Part shown: one piece after another, positions 26,301 through 38,600 of the stretch
How the letters are laid out: each line of letters starts with the position of its first letter
Position numbering within the stretch: the stretch's first letter is position 1
From: Ascidia mentula
Lineage: Eukaryota > Chordata > Ascidiacea > Phlebobranchia > Ascidiidae
Assembly (NCBI GenBank): GCA_947561715.1
Contig: OX387204.1
Location: forward strand, 2,857,001-2,921,000
Direction of reading: 5' to 3'
Length of the DNA: 64,000 nt
Translations under genes and position numbers: made by a program
The notes under the pieces: model-generated
The model's database searches: none
Seen by the model: only the letters and a program-made list of their open reading frames with translations
What the model was told of the DNA's origin: nothing

Positions 26301-27493
26301 AGCGTCCTTCCCCCTTGTCCCATGTTTCTTTATACATGCTTATGTTTTACTATACAGAGGGCTAATGTTGCGTTTTTCAAACCAAAACTAGAATGAGTTA
26401 TTACCAGAATGGCCTTTAACATGAGTAGAATGCCTGAGGACAACAAATTTCTGTGCGATGTTGTCTGTTTGAACCGCATGATCATTTGGCGAAAAAATGT
26501 TGCTATCCAATTACGTGTGAACTTCACACTTTTAACGTGTGTCCCTTGTTCGATTGTATCCTTGCCGGGACTTTCGTTGAAAATTTTGTTTACGACCCAG
26601 AAAGACCTGAAACAATGGACGATTGTGATGAAACATAAAGCGTCAGTTTGTGACGAAAGATTTGTGGAAACTTTCTGCTTTCCTTCGAACCGCGTCGGAA
26701 TGGGCGACTCCCAATTTCGGCCGCGAACAACGTATCACCAGCTAGCTTAGCGCGGGTCAATTTGACAGGAATGCGTCAGTTGTAAGTAACGCTTTGTTGT
26801 ACGGCGCTCATCCTTGCGACATGTTTTCCGAAACACCTGTTATCGCGGTCTGCAATTTAAGCAAACAATTCTGCGGCGCATTGTTGCGTCGAGATGATCG
26901 AATTCCGTCGGCCATCTTCGAGCCAAAACCGACTTTGCCCGAAAAGTATATCGAACGTGTTTAAATTTTTTATAGTCTGGTAAACCTGACAAATACCGAT
27001 TCCTGTGCGGTAGCGCTACCAAGCGGAATTTGTTTGTTGTTGAATTTATTCGGAAGGTGGCAGCACAGAACACATGTTGGCAATTTGTCACATGACCCAA
27101 ATTGCTGAATTTAGTTTTGCTTATACTTGCGTTTTGTTTGTTTTTAAGCTTTGCAAACGAAACGCTATGTTGATTTGCTGGGATAAGTTGTTGATATTTA
27201 TATTTTTGCATTATGTTGTTGTTTCGTTGCCGTGTAGGGTGGAGTAATTTTTATTTTATGGGATAAATACTAATTTAAAAATAGAAAACTGTTTAAGTCG
27301 TTGAGGTAACAACGTTTTCCATACTCGTGTATTTTATTTGCCATGACAAGGTAAGTTAACATATATTAAATTTACTTGAATTAGTCATAGTAGGCTACTT
27401 TATTTCTTTGGTAATGCTGTTGAATATATTTCAATGGCTGTTAGTATGTTGAAACCTAAAACCTACCATAACAGTACTTTCTGGTGTTTTAGC
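23346..27493. other. CpG-rich intergenic region between the divergent sFRP and RagC/D genes
   Basis: About 4.1 kb separates two genes transcribed away from each other. Composition is clearly GC- and CpG-richer than the flanks until about 26.2 kb, and then turns AT-rich before the RagC/D start. Many overlapping open frames exist, up to 198 codons on the minus strand at 23525-24121. None shows a domain, and they are explained by the base composition. This is most likely promoter and enhancer sequence for the sFRP gene. Confidence 0.5.
27087..27096. promoter_or_regulatory. M-box/CLEAR-like site GTCACATGAC upstream of RagC/D
   Basis: The 10-mer GTCACATGAC lies about 400 bp upstream of the RagC/D start codon. 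It differs from the CLEAR consensus GTCACGTGAC at one central base. RRAGD is a known TFEB/MiT target in mammals, so position and motif fit; binding is not shown. Confidence 0.4.
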
Positions 27494-29987
27494 ATGGATC
27501 CCCATGAAGGATTCATGCCAGGCTCGTATTCGAAACCCTTTGCATATCCCGGATTGGAAGATGAGGGGGTGGTGGCAGTTTCAGTTGGAGATGTAAAACC
27601 TCGTATTTTGATCATGGGACTAAGAAGAAGTGGAAAGTCGTCGATACAAAAGGTCCTGCGTGCCATTGATGTTATAAATTTTAAAATGCATGAGGATATT
27701 AGAATGTGTGTGAATAAAAAAAACTTTTTTGAAATTGAAAATTTTTTTTTAATTGTTCACACAGAATGCCTGCATTAAAAAAAACCTCCCATTTTTCTTG
27801 TAACTAACTCGAACAAAACATTACATTGTGAATTTTTGAGGTAACTCAGGCAAAACACATGTCATACAAATTGCATGACATCACAAGTTTTGTTGTAATT
27901 GTATGACCCATATAGTTTAAACCTTTAAACAATTTGTGACACTATTTTGAATGTTTCACTATTATTAACCTGCTTTAAATTCTTAATCGTTTGTCTTTCA
28001 GGTTGTGTTTCACAAAATGTCACCAAATGAGACATTGTTTTTGGAAAGCACAGCCAAAATCAGCAAAGATGACGTTTCAAACAACTCTTTTATTAACTTT
28101 CAAATATGGGACATTCCAGGGCAAATTGATTTGTTCGAACCTACGTTTGATCTTGGAATGATCCTTAGTGGAACGGGTGCACTGATATTTGTAATTGATG
28201 CGCAGGTTGGTAATTATCATTTTAATTTATGCTCTGTATTGATGGAACAATATTTTTAACCCATTGAGAATGGAGGTAACCTAGCAGAAAATAGTACCAA
28301 CTAAAGTAAACCCTTAACAGGAAAGAATGGTATCACTATTGTATTGTTGCGTCATGCATCACTTTTGAGTCCGCTCTTAGTATTGCATCAAATACCAATA
28401 ATATTAGTTTGTATTTTATAATAAACAGGGTTGAAACATTTTTGTTTGCTAATTCTTGGGTGTGTGTTTTGCTACAGCCCTTGCAAAACATTTGGAATTT
28501 TTTATAATATTTAAAAAGCAATGTTTTGCACAGGATGATTACATGGAAGCACTCACTTCACTTCATCGGATTGTATCAAAAGCTTACACGGTATGCAGTT
28601 TAAACATGCTTGTAGAAGATTACACATTTCTACTTCTTCTATGATTTTGTTTGATGCAAGTGACATACCGCATTTGGGAGTTATCTTTTTAAAATGCCAT
28701 ATTTCTAAATCCTAAAATAAAGTAAACTATTGTATTGCACCAGGTGAATCCCCACATGCGGTTTGAGATTTTTATCCACAAAGTCGACGGATTATCAGAT
28801 GACCATAAGATTGAAACACAGAGGGATATTTCCCAACGAGCAAATGAAGAATTACATGAGTCTGGACTGAATGACATACATTTAAGGTACAGCATTCTTT
28901 TAACATAGTTTTGTTATTGGCTTGGTGTCAAGAAAAATTTGAATCACCAAACTTTAAATGCAGTAAATGATGGAAACACTGTTGCAATGACAACTTTGTT
29001 GTTGTTTTTAAAGTTTTTATTTGACGTCCATCTACGATCATTCAATCTTCGAAGCGTTTAGCAAAGTGGTCCAGAAACTGATTCCTCAACTCTCAACACT
29101 AGAGAATCTCCTCAGTATATTTGTACAGGTATAAATAGTTTATTTTTTTTATTGGTCACCTGACTGTTGTCTAAACACTTGTGTCAAGTTTGAATGTGTT
29201 TATTTCCCTTTGCATGACTTTGCAGAAAAATCATTGCATTGCTCTGCTATGTTTGTACATGAAGGAAATTAAGGCAAAAATAATATTCAAAAACAAGAAC
29301 GCACAAATAAAATGGTGTGTGGTGTCAGCAAATGTTTATTGACAGAACTCTGGGGTAGAAAAGACTTTCCTGTTTGATGTAACGAGCAAAATATACGTTG
29401 CCACCGACGGCTCACCTGTGGATATGCAATCTTATGAATTGTGCTGCGAAATGATTGATGTCATGATCGATATGACCTGTATTTACGGGTATGGTGTTCT
29501 GTTATAACTAAAAATATTTAAATGGCGGTTATATTTATGTTGGAAAAGTATTTGTTTACGATATTAGGTAAATGCAAATTGGGATGCATTTTATGGGTGC
29601 TGATTTATTTATTATATTTGTGTAGAGAGGAGTCTGAAAGCAGTACGGGGCAGGATTCAACTTGCATAATCCGTCTCAACAACTCCAGTATTCTCTACCT
29701 TCGTGAAATTACAAAGTTCCTGGTACTAGTTTGCATTTTACGAGATGAGGCCTTTATGAAACGAGGTAAATTTAGTAAAAGCATGGAATCTAATATACAT
29801 GTAGTAGGAAAAAAAAACACGTCTAAATTTCAAAAATCTTATAGGTATTATCAACTACAACATTCTTTGCCTGCAAAATGCCATACACAGTGTATTCGAT
29901 GTGAAGAAATCTGCCAAGCTCAATGGGCAACTGCCCTTGGAAGGACCAAGCAATCTAAAGCAACTGGCAAACTCTGCGCATGCCTGA
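27494..29987 (+). CDS. RRAGC: Ras-related GTP-binding protein RagC/D
   Basis: Complete gene of 367 aa. Exons: 27494-27652, 28002-28205, 28534-28590, 28744-28886, 29014-29128, 29346-29488, 29626-29765, 29845-29987; all phases agree and it ends in TGA. The GTPase domain has the P-loop GLRRSGKSS (42-50), switch region [20 protein letters not shown] (89-94) and HKVDG in place of NKxD. All are diagnostic of RagC/D. The C-terminal roadblock domain carries [20 protein letters not shown] and [12 protein letters not shown]. RagC/D pairs with RagA/B on the lysosome (Ragulator anchor) and recruits TORC1 when amino acids are plentiful. The N terminus is shorter than the human glycine-rich one. The sequence ggtgttttag lies one base before the ATG, looking like a (trans-)splice acceptor. 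That is why the further upstream in-frame ATG at 27434 was not used. The exon 1 donor (gtcctg) is weak. Confidence 0.96.
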
Positions 29988-30971
29988 GACCAAAACCAAC
30001 TCTTCCCCGAAATGCACTTCCAAGCAGTTGTTCCCAGATACCCAAAAAACTAACATTGCTCAAATCGAACCAATTTACTTTTCTCAAATAGTAAACCAAA
30101 ACATGAACGAGGTAGTAACAACATTAAAAGCAACAAAAATTCTGCAATTTGATTGCGCATGTGAGCATCCGGATGGCTCAAAGCTTTGGTGACTTGGTGG
30201 GACTCTCGAATAACATTTCTCCAGTCCGCTTGAATGAAAACTTCTGCTTGCGACGACTTTCATGCAATGGAGATGGCACATTTGCTGAAGATTGACTTGG
30301 CTGCATCTACATAGAAATGTTATAGTCAGTGTAAACATTTAAAAAATATATGCAAAACAACTCTGATCTAGATTAGTCATGGCAGACAACTTGTAATGAC
30401 AATTATGATGCGGTTTAACCTCATAGTGTTTATTAGTTTGCATGTCAGTTATTCTGCCCAAAATTAGTCACCACTTTCATTTATTGGCAATTAACCTTGT
30501 ATCAGTTTAAACAAGAAGTTTGCTCACTTTAGAGTGACCAGACCGCTTTAAAATTGCGACGCGTGACAAATGATCTTTGCCACGTGGCTCCTCATCGTTT
30601 TTTGAGTTTTGCATTGACGTCTCATCACTGTTTGAAGCTTTATTCCTGTTCAGGAATGAATAAAAATTTAACTACTGTACTTTGTGGAGTTATATTTTGC
30701 ATTAAAACTGTTCAAATTAACTTGGTGACCAGAAAGTTGTACATGTGACAAACCTGCCTTTAAAATAGGGCACAAAAAGTTGGTTTACCTTCGCTCGCCT
30801 TCAGTGAAGGATTTGCTTGCCATATGCATTGGTGAAATGCTAAAAACAATATAAATTCAAATTACCAAAAAACAAACAACACATTTAACTTTCTTTTCAC
30901 CACGATTATTCCGTAGCAATTTTTTTAAGCCTTATGGACCTATGCAACAAACTTTTACAGAGAAATGTAAA
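29988..30971. other. Convergent 3' flanks of RagC/D and OBI1
   Basis: The two genes end tail to tail here. I see only AT-rich untranslated and intergenic sequence, including a possible AATAAA signal near 30658 on the plus strand. There is no coding feature. Confidence 0.5.
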
Positions 30972-33900
30972 TCATTCACAAACAGTTTTTATATACCATT
31001 TTACGGGCTGAAAGCCATCTCCAGATGCAGCTCCTTCGTATGCTGGGTCCACAGGACGCAAAGCTGAAAATTTAGAACCACTAAGCAGAAAAGTCCGACT
31101 TGGCGCAGAACTTGGTCTCCCGAAATGACTTTGCTCTTCTGCGCTCAATTGCATCATGGTGATTTTTGCTCCTCCAGCATTGATTGTCGTTTTCATGCCT
31201 GGAAAATTGGAATATTCAAGGCAGTAACATCAAACATATTTTTCTCAACGCAGAAGTGATACCATGCTTTCGCATAGCAAGGCAGGATCGCCCCACTGCG
31301 CAGGCCCTTTATATCTGGTGATCACAGCTCTATTCTGATCACAAGGTTCACAGGCTGTGAACCTTATTTTTCTCAAATTACTGTTTATTATTTGACAGAA
31401 AACATGACTTAAATGTTTACTGAATACTTCAGGAAAATGTGAAACCTCGCTGAAGTCATTTTAATTTACCTGTCGATGGACTGGCTTGGTAATAAGACTG
31501 TCTGTCAGAGTTTGAACGAGTGAGGTTGATGTTGTTGACCATATTGAGGGTGGTCTCGGATGTGATACTGAATTGACTGCTGCTGTCCATACAGTCATAA
31601 GGGATTTCCGAGGTTGGAGTAGACAAATCCAAGCCAAGATCACTCACATCTTAAAACATAAAAATAACTCAACTATTTCTTACACAATATGGACATTGAG
31701 CATAAATTGGGTTTAGATAAAAGACCAATCACCTGATGAAGCGAGAGGTACACGCATAAGCTAGTGTGCATTTTTGAATACGATAGTCAGTCTTTTTTAA
31801 AAGAGTGCCAAATCAAGAGAATTAAGTTCGTAGACATATAAAGACTGATACGACACATTTAATAATTTTTGTTAAATTAGGCAAGTCGTTAAAAATTCAT
31901 TTCTTCAAAACGTACTGTCTAGCTCATACAGGCTTCCTATTGTGTTCTCATCAATGTTTACATTTTCATCAAACTGGAGTCTTCGGCTAAATGTGGATTT
32001 GCTATTGCCCGATGGCGATAAGGGAGATGGGGCAGGTAAAGGAAAGCCATCCACAGTATACTCATAACAGGGAAAATTCTCTGTGGGCGTTGTTACACTT
32101 TCCTCTATTTTCACAAGACTGTTCGGCCTTTCTAAACCAACAGCCTCACAAGAAACCGTGGGCGTGTCGAGCGTAAGTTCATTCAGTTTGCTCGAAGGTG
32201 TATGCATTGAGGATTGAAAGGCTTGCTTTATGAGGTCTTCGCTATAGGGTTCGGATGAGTTGAGAATTGAGGACAAGACAGAAGTTTCCTGTTGTGAGTC
32301 ACCACTGTTTGAATGTAAAGAGGATGTTTTTCTTCCTCTTATTGTTTTGATTTCTGTTTCAAGCTGTTCAGTATACTGGTCATTTTTTTCCAACGCTTTC
32401 TGCAGTTGCGTAACTTGCTTCTCAGCGGCATCCAGTCTCGACTGAAGTGTGGCCACCGTCAATCTACCAAACCTAAAATGAATACAATAATTTTAAGTCG
32501 AGATAAAACTGGCAGGTGGTCCTTAAAACCCAATGTAACACAAGTGCTTCTGGGCATTTTGAGCAATAAATGACAAGTGTTTCTAAATGTCCTGCCCCAT
32601 GGCAATGTAACATTACTTTTCAAAAGCTTAGTGGTAAACTTAACATCTTCAGGGTAGTGTTGGAAAATTGCATGGTGAATTCAAAACAGTTAAATACATA
32701 AAAACAACACATGTTGCTTCCCAAAAGAAAACTCTTTCTTCGGAAAACTTACTTCATTGGGGATCTTGTAGAAATCTCTTCGCGTATTCGTTTATTTTCT
32801 ATCTTCAAATCTTGATTTTCTTTTTTCATAACTTCATTTACCTAAAAACAATCGGACATTAAAAAGTTTTTCTCAACAAATCTAACCCATTGCAAATTAT
32901 TTTACTTTTAAACCAATACCTTCAAACATTTAAGCACATACCCTTTTCATATCAGACAAGTCCTTTTTGGTCTTGCCAAATGTCTTTGTGGCATCCTGAA
33001 GCTTTTTAGTCAAGCTTAACATGGATTCAACTGATTTATGGCTACCACAACCATGGCAAGGTTTTCCGCTGGTTCCAGAACTTTCACCAGTTACTTTGGG
33101 AAATGATTCAATTTGTTCTTTTAACTTTTCGTTTTCCTTCTTCTGGCGGTCAATTATATTTTCCAGCTCAAAAATTTCATCCTGCATACAAAAATTAAGC
33201 ATTGTGCAGTGTAGCAAAAAGTCGCAAAAGTGTATTAGTATTATATCAGCATGTCTACTTTGGTTACACACCAAAACGTACTTGTAAACTTCCTGTAAAA
33301 ATATTGGACACCATTTACACTAAGATTCTGACAAAAAATTAGCCAGTTGGCAGTGCACACAACCACTATCATCTTTTTAAGGAATACAAATGATAACAGA
33401 TATAAATAACATCAAGCCTTGTGTAGTAACACCAAACCTGTGATGTTACAATGCCAAATCTTTGTAACTCTCTAATGAGGTCCACCATGCTATTTTACTG
33501 AAAATGGCATATTTTTGGCTTTCTAAAAAGTCAGTTTATATCCATTGTGGACCGGCCATTGCATGAAATATTACTGCATTGTGGACTGGTTAATTTATTA
33601 CAATAAATATTTATCAGTAGCATATCATCATCTGGTCAATACCTCGTATTCCTTCCGTATCAATTCATGCCTTGCCCGTCTCAACTCCCGAGAAGTTACC
33701 CTGTTTGTGGAAATATCTTGACTCTGTGAAAGGTTCCCTCCTGACAAAAAAGATTGATTTTATTATTGGCGCGATTATCCTTGTGTTTTTTATCGGTGCC
33801 CATGTCATTTTATGTTTTTTGTTGCGTTTATTATCCATGAGTATAGTAACTTTTTATGCAAAATAATAAAAATGATTTGAGTTTTTTAATGGAATAGGAA

Positions 33901-34522
33901 AATCAGATAAACAAAAGATATTATAACTGACCTATGATGGGTCGAATAGGACTCTGTGTTGTAATTTCCACCCGGCATGTGGGACACTGGTTGTTTCTGT
34001 CCAGCCAAACATTCATACAGGAACTGCAAAACACATGGTGGTTGCTGCATGTCACCGGCTCCTTTACCTGTAAAATAAAATCTTACTGTAATAAATTGAG
34101 ATTTTGCTGCAAATTTAAACAGCTGTGAGGTAATATAATATGGTGTTGATCAAAGTAAACAAGTATTTTGTACAATTTTTAGTTTATCCAAAAAAATGTT
34201 GTTTGAAGGTGGTAAATACAGTTTAATCTGAATTATCATTCATATATCAACAAATATGAATGTCTACTATTATTTTTGTGCAGAGATCGAGCAAATTTAA
34301 GACGATTTTGCGCATAATCCGAAACAAAGAATAGTAGCACAACATCGAGTTAAACCCCCACAACATCACCGAAAAACAAAAAAAATAACAGTAAAGCGCT
34401 GTAACGAAGTAAGTATAAGAAAATCATCAAAAAGTTCCAAACATTACCTTGCCCAGGCATATTTGGCATGACATAGGCAGAGTGAAAGACACAGAAGATC
34501 GCATCTCTTTCCCGCCAGACAT
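30972..34522 (-). CDS. OBI1: ORC ubiquitin ligase 1 (OBI1/RNF219) homologue, short form
   Basis: Complete gene of 350 aa; the human protein is about twice as long. Exons: 34448-34522, 33932-34067, 33643-33740, 32942-33181, 32753-32841, 31916-32472, 31470-31649, 30972-31198; all phases agree. The N terminus holds a C3HC4 RING finger starting LPMSCQICLGK and running through VTCSNHHVFCSSCMNVW to CPTCR (about residues 15-58). A coiled coil follows, with KEYEDEIFELE and RSPMKFGRLTVATLQSRL. These blocks match the vertebrate OBI1 order, including RSPxKFGR. The C-terminal third is serine-rich and poorly conserved. OBI1 in vertebrates multi-mono-ubiquitylates ORC3/ORC5 at replication origins and also binds the CCR4-NOT complex. 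TTTCAAG lies directly before the ATG, again acceptor-like. It is divergent to SLC10A7. Confidence 0.92.
31727..31835 (+). repeat. Decayed copy of the hammerhead-carrying repeat
   Basis: This copy in OBI1 intron 6 shares about 100 bp with the one at 54.82 kb. The shared part starts CACCTGATGAAGCGAGAGGTA and ends with AGTGCCAAAT and AGTTCGT. It keeps the CTGATGA box, the first stem II strand and the GC-TA-GTGT end, but the ribozyme fold as a whole looks decayed. Confidence 0.7.
33540..33600. repeat. Small repeat shared with 42.6 kb
   Basis: CATTGTGGACCGG and CATTGTGGACTGG occur twice here. They flank GCCATTGCATGAAATATTAC, which recurs with one change at 42608-42630. It is probably the tail of the same dispersed repeat family. 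Confidence 0.5.
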
Positions 34523-35615
34523 CTTGAAACTGGCGTATTGTGGGATGGAAGCGTCACAATTACTATTCACGCATCAATAGTTCCACGCGAAAGAAAAAAA
34601 TGTTGTAAAATGTTTGTAACCAAATATTTTATTTCATGTTTCTGCAGATGATAGAATGTTCTATTTCATCAAAAAAAAACATCCATATTTTTTATTGCCA
34701 TAAAATAAACATGAAATTTTTGCAATCGCTGTAACTGTTTGAAAACTTGTTTGTTTACATTCGGAGCGTTACGTCACAAACTGGTGGTAGAAACCGGTGT
34801 ACGACTGTGACGTGTATCAGCTGGTGTCGTGCTTGCTTGGATACAACGAAGACCCGACAACAAATGTGTTTGTGGTAAGTCCAAGTTAGTAAATATATTC
34901 TTGTGTTGTATTTTTTTACATTGAAGCTTGCATAAACGTGGTCTATACAAAGTTGCTATGGGTGATAGGGAAAATTGTACCAAATTTCTAGTTTTCAATT
35001 GAATCACGGTTGTGGTAGGCTATTTCGTATGGGAAACATACATTAAACTGAAGAAATAGTTTAAGATGTTTAAACTTAATTTTTGCTTGTAGTTGGAAAA
35101 TAATACCTGCAACGACTTTGTATTATCTGGAGTTTAGCTAACTTATTAGTCACAAAATAAATTTATAATAGTATTTTAATTTTCTGATCACCAGAGAAGC
35201 CCATGCTATTAATTTTCACTTATGCTTGTCAGCTTTTGTCATTAATTACATTGAAACTGTGGCCAACTTTAGCAAATCAGACATAGGAACTCTGGGATGC
35301 AGGTGACAAGCACTTCCATACTCATACATTTTTCTTTATCTTGTTGAGTTCCTGTTAAATTCATACAGTGAAAATGCACCCAAGAGTACAGAGATAGGGA
35401 AAATAGTTGAGTAGATCATATGAAGTTACTATGCTTGTGCATTCAGAGAATCTAGTTCATCTTATTCGTAACTAGTAGTGTTTTTTTGTTCTATTTGAGT
35501 GTCTGGACCTTTTAAATATGAGATTTTCAAACGTCTAATTTACCAACTGGTTACTTTTTATTTTTTATTATTTCTTTGAAGGTCAAATTAGGCCATTTAT
35601 GGGAATGATTGCTAG
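34523..35615. promoter_or_regulatory. Divergent OBI1-SLC10A7 promoter region with a possible 5' UTR exon
   Basis: The two genes are transcribed away from each other across about 1.1 kb. A CpG-rich island at about 34755-34878 contains TTACGTCA, a CRE-like site (34770-34777), and ends at a strong donor, GTGgtaagt (donor at 34877). That is suggestive of a non-coding first exon for SLC10A7 spliced to the acceptor just before its ATG. No coding sequence is seen. Confidence 0.45.
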
Positions 35616-38600
35616 ATGATTTGGACGAAAACGAAAACATACAAAAGAGACATGGCTGCAAGTGCTGGATTGCTATCTTCCATCAGGGAGAAGATTTTGA
35701 AGAATTGGTTTGTGATTGGAATCGTAACCGTGATTCTTCTCGCCAAATCAAACCCTGGGTTTGGAGCTAAAGGAGGTAAAAGAAAATTTGAACCTACATA
35801 AGTTTGCATCCAATTCTGAAATATGTTCATACTATTTGTTTTTTAAGGTTTTTTTTTTGTGTATTGAAACCAAATAATTAAATTATCTGCCAAAAAGTAC
35901 AAAGTCATAGTGTTACAAATGATAATACTTTTCAATTCAATTTGACACTAAATTCATGATCCTTTAATACTGGTTTATCCGGGGTTATGCCATAATCCTA
36001 GCAAGGCAGGTCACATGATCAGGTGGTCTCCACCTCTGAAGTGAATGCTTGATTAATGATATCCTGACGCAGTCTGTGGGGATGGCTTCCTTTCTTAATC
36101 CATTTGTTCCCTTTTCCTGAAGTTGCGCAACTTCACATGAATGTGCGAAATTCAATTCACTGGACTACTCCATCCTTGGTATTAAATTTCTTATATTTAA
36201 ATGTTCATTTTTGCAGGACCGCTTATGCCGGAAATCACTGTGAAGTACATTGCCGTTTCTGTTATTTTCTTCAACAGCGGCCTCTCATTAAAGACAGAAG
36301 AACTAAAAAAGGCCCTAATGATGGTATGTTTCCCATTCTATCGAAAAAAAATACTGATGACTTTGGAAAATAATTAATTGGACAAATGTCTGTGTTTTTA
36401 GGTCCAACTCCACGTTTTTATTCAATCCTTCACACTCCTTTTTACCCCCTGCTTCATGTGGGCTCTTCTCCACTTCGTTCTTTCAAAAACTGCCATCAAC
36501 GTCTTCCTGTTGCAAGGGTATGACAAGGCTCAATTGAATTGTACTGCTGTTTTATGTTAGCTGTTCATACCTGACCAAACAGTCAACGCAGTATACTTTA
36601 TTTAAACAAACAAGATACATCGTCAAGGCCTTCACAGTAACAGCTATTACGACCTTATGTGGCGCGTGTGTATTAAAAAAAGTACTGAATTCACTGTTCA
36701 TTAGGTATAGTCGTATGAGTCATATGACACTGAACTGTACTTTCTTGCTCTTGGCACTGTTTATTAGGTAAATTCTATTTCCTTCAAAACGACCCTCTTT
36801 TACTTTCAGACTGCAGGTTGTAAGTTGCATGCCTCCGCCCGTCTCTTCGGCCGTGATCTTCACGAAAGCTGTTGGGGGTAACGATGCAGCAGCAATATTC
36901 AACTCCGCATTTGGAAGTTTTCTCGGTATCGTCGTGTCGCCGATCCTAGTCTTCCTATTTGTAAGAATTACGCTAAATTCGAATGAAACTGGTTCCATAA
37001 TGGATGTTGTTCTTGTTGTCAAATCAGTAGCGTTTCAGACGAATTTGTTTTCGTGATTTGCAAAACGATATCTTTTTTTGTCACGTTTTTGTCACGTTTT
37101 TGTCACTTAAACGCGTAACTTTGAACATTTTTTTGTAGATGGGTTCATCATCAACAGTTCCTTTCATCGACATTTTCTCCAGCTTATTCGTGACTGTCGT
37201 CGTTCCAATTCTCTGCGGCCAGGTAAGACCAGCACTTACTTCATTCTACATGTAAAAAAGCACCAAGCCCATCTGGGGCAACTTACTATTTCTGCAGCTG
37301 AAACCTCCACGACATATCTTTTTATATAACACACACCAAACAAAACAGCAGAAACGTTTCATAAAGTTATACAGGTGACAAAAATAGCTATTGTAGTTAG
37401 TAGTGCGCTGTTTAAATTAGACTTTTGTACCAATACGGTGCAGGGCGTTCCCCGTCGTAGTCAAACACCGGGCGTTTCACTACGAATACCTTTCGGGTCA
37501 CGTTTGACCGAAAATACAAGGATCAATAACGTAAGACAGTCACCCATTCAAACAGTTCCCTCATATAACATTATCGTTGGAACCCAGCCGTTACGATGGA
37601 ATTCCCTTAGTTTTAAAGCAAACAATAGTGCTAGTGGGCCCCCATTTACTATTCATGCCCCCTCCCCCTCGACGAACAGGGGCCCTGCACCCCCTCTTTT
37701 GAAGTCTAGGTTCAAATCGACGCATTGATTTTTGTTCAGTTTATCACTAAAAACGCATATTTAGGTAAATGAAGTGAAAAAAAAAACAAAATTTTCTAAC
37801 AAAACCACGTTGCAGATCACACGTCAGTTCATCAAGTCTTGGTTGGAACGCATCCAGCCACCATTCGGTACGATCGGCAGCTTCATCTTGCTCCTCATCA
37901 TCTACACAACCTTCTGCGACACCTTCTCCAACTCAGATCTGGCCATTGACAAATTCAGCTTGATCGGAGTCGCCTTAACCGGTAAGATCAAACGTTCGAT
38001 CAGTGATGAGAAAAAGCAACGTACCCCGATTGGAAACCCTTTGATTGTTCTTGAAACAAATTGCAAATGTCTTCGTTCTACCGGCTAAATAAACTAATTT
38101 AGAACAAACTTGCATCTTTCCTTATTTGTAAACTTTAGAAACTCACAATTATTGTATCTATAATAAGGTGGCGGTCATATAAATGTAGGGCTTGCGTGGT
38201 TATAGTTATTTTATGTGACAACTTCATGTGCCTCAAAGTCTGCTTTCACTAACCTCTTTCCACAGTGTTCTGCGTGCAAGCCACCCTCATCTCCACAGTT
38301 TTCCTCGTCACAACTCGACTGAAATGGCTCGGATTCCAACCACGTGACACGGTTGCCGCCATGTTCTGTTCAACGCACAAGTCTCTCACTCTCGGTAAGA
38401 TAAAATTCCGTCGTAAACTCTTCTTGTTCACACCGATTTTGTTTGAAAAGCCTCTGTTTATTAACTGTCCATACAAAATAACAACCCTTCCAGATAGCAT
38501 TTTTTCGTGTTTTTTGTTGCGTTTTGCTTGACGCATGATATACACAGGCAGTCTTGTCGTTATGTCATTAATAACCATTGTTTGATTAATCCCCTTTCGT

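Noticed and set aside
27434-27493. Upstream in-frame ATG of RagC/D
   Set aside because: An acceptor-like ttttag lies between it and the ATG at 27494, so this stretch is probably removed or not in the mature RNA.
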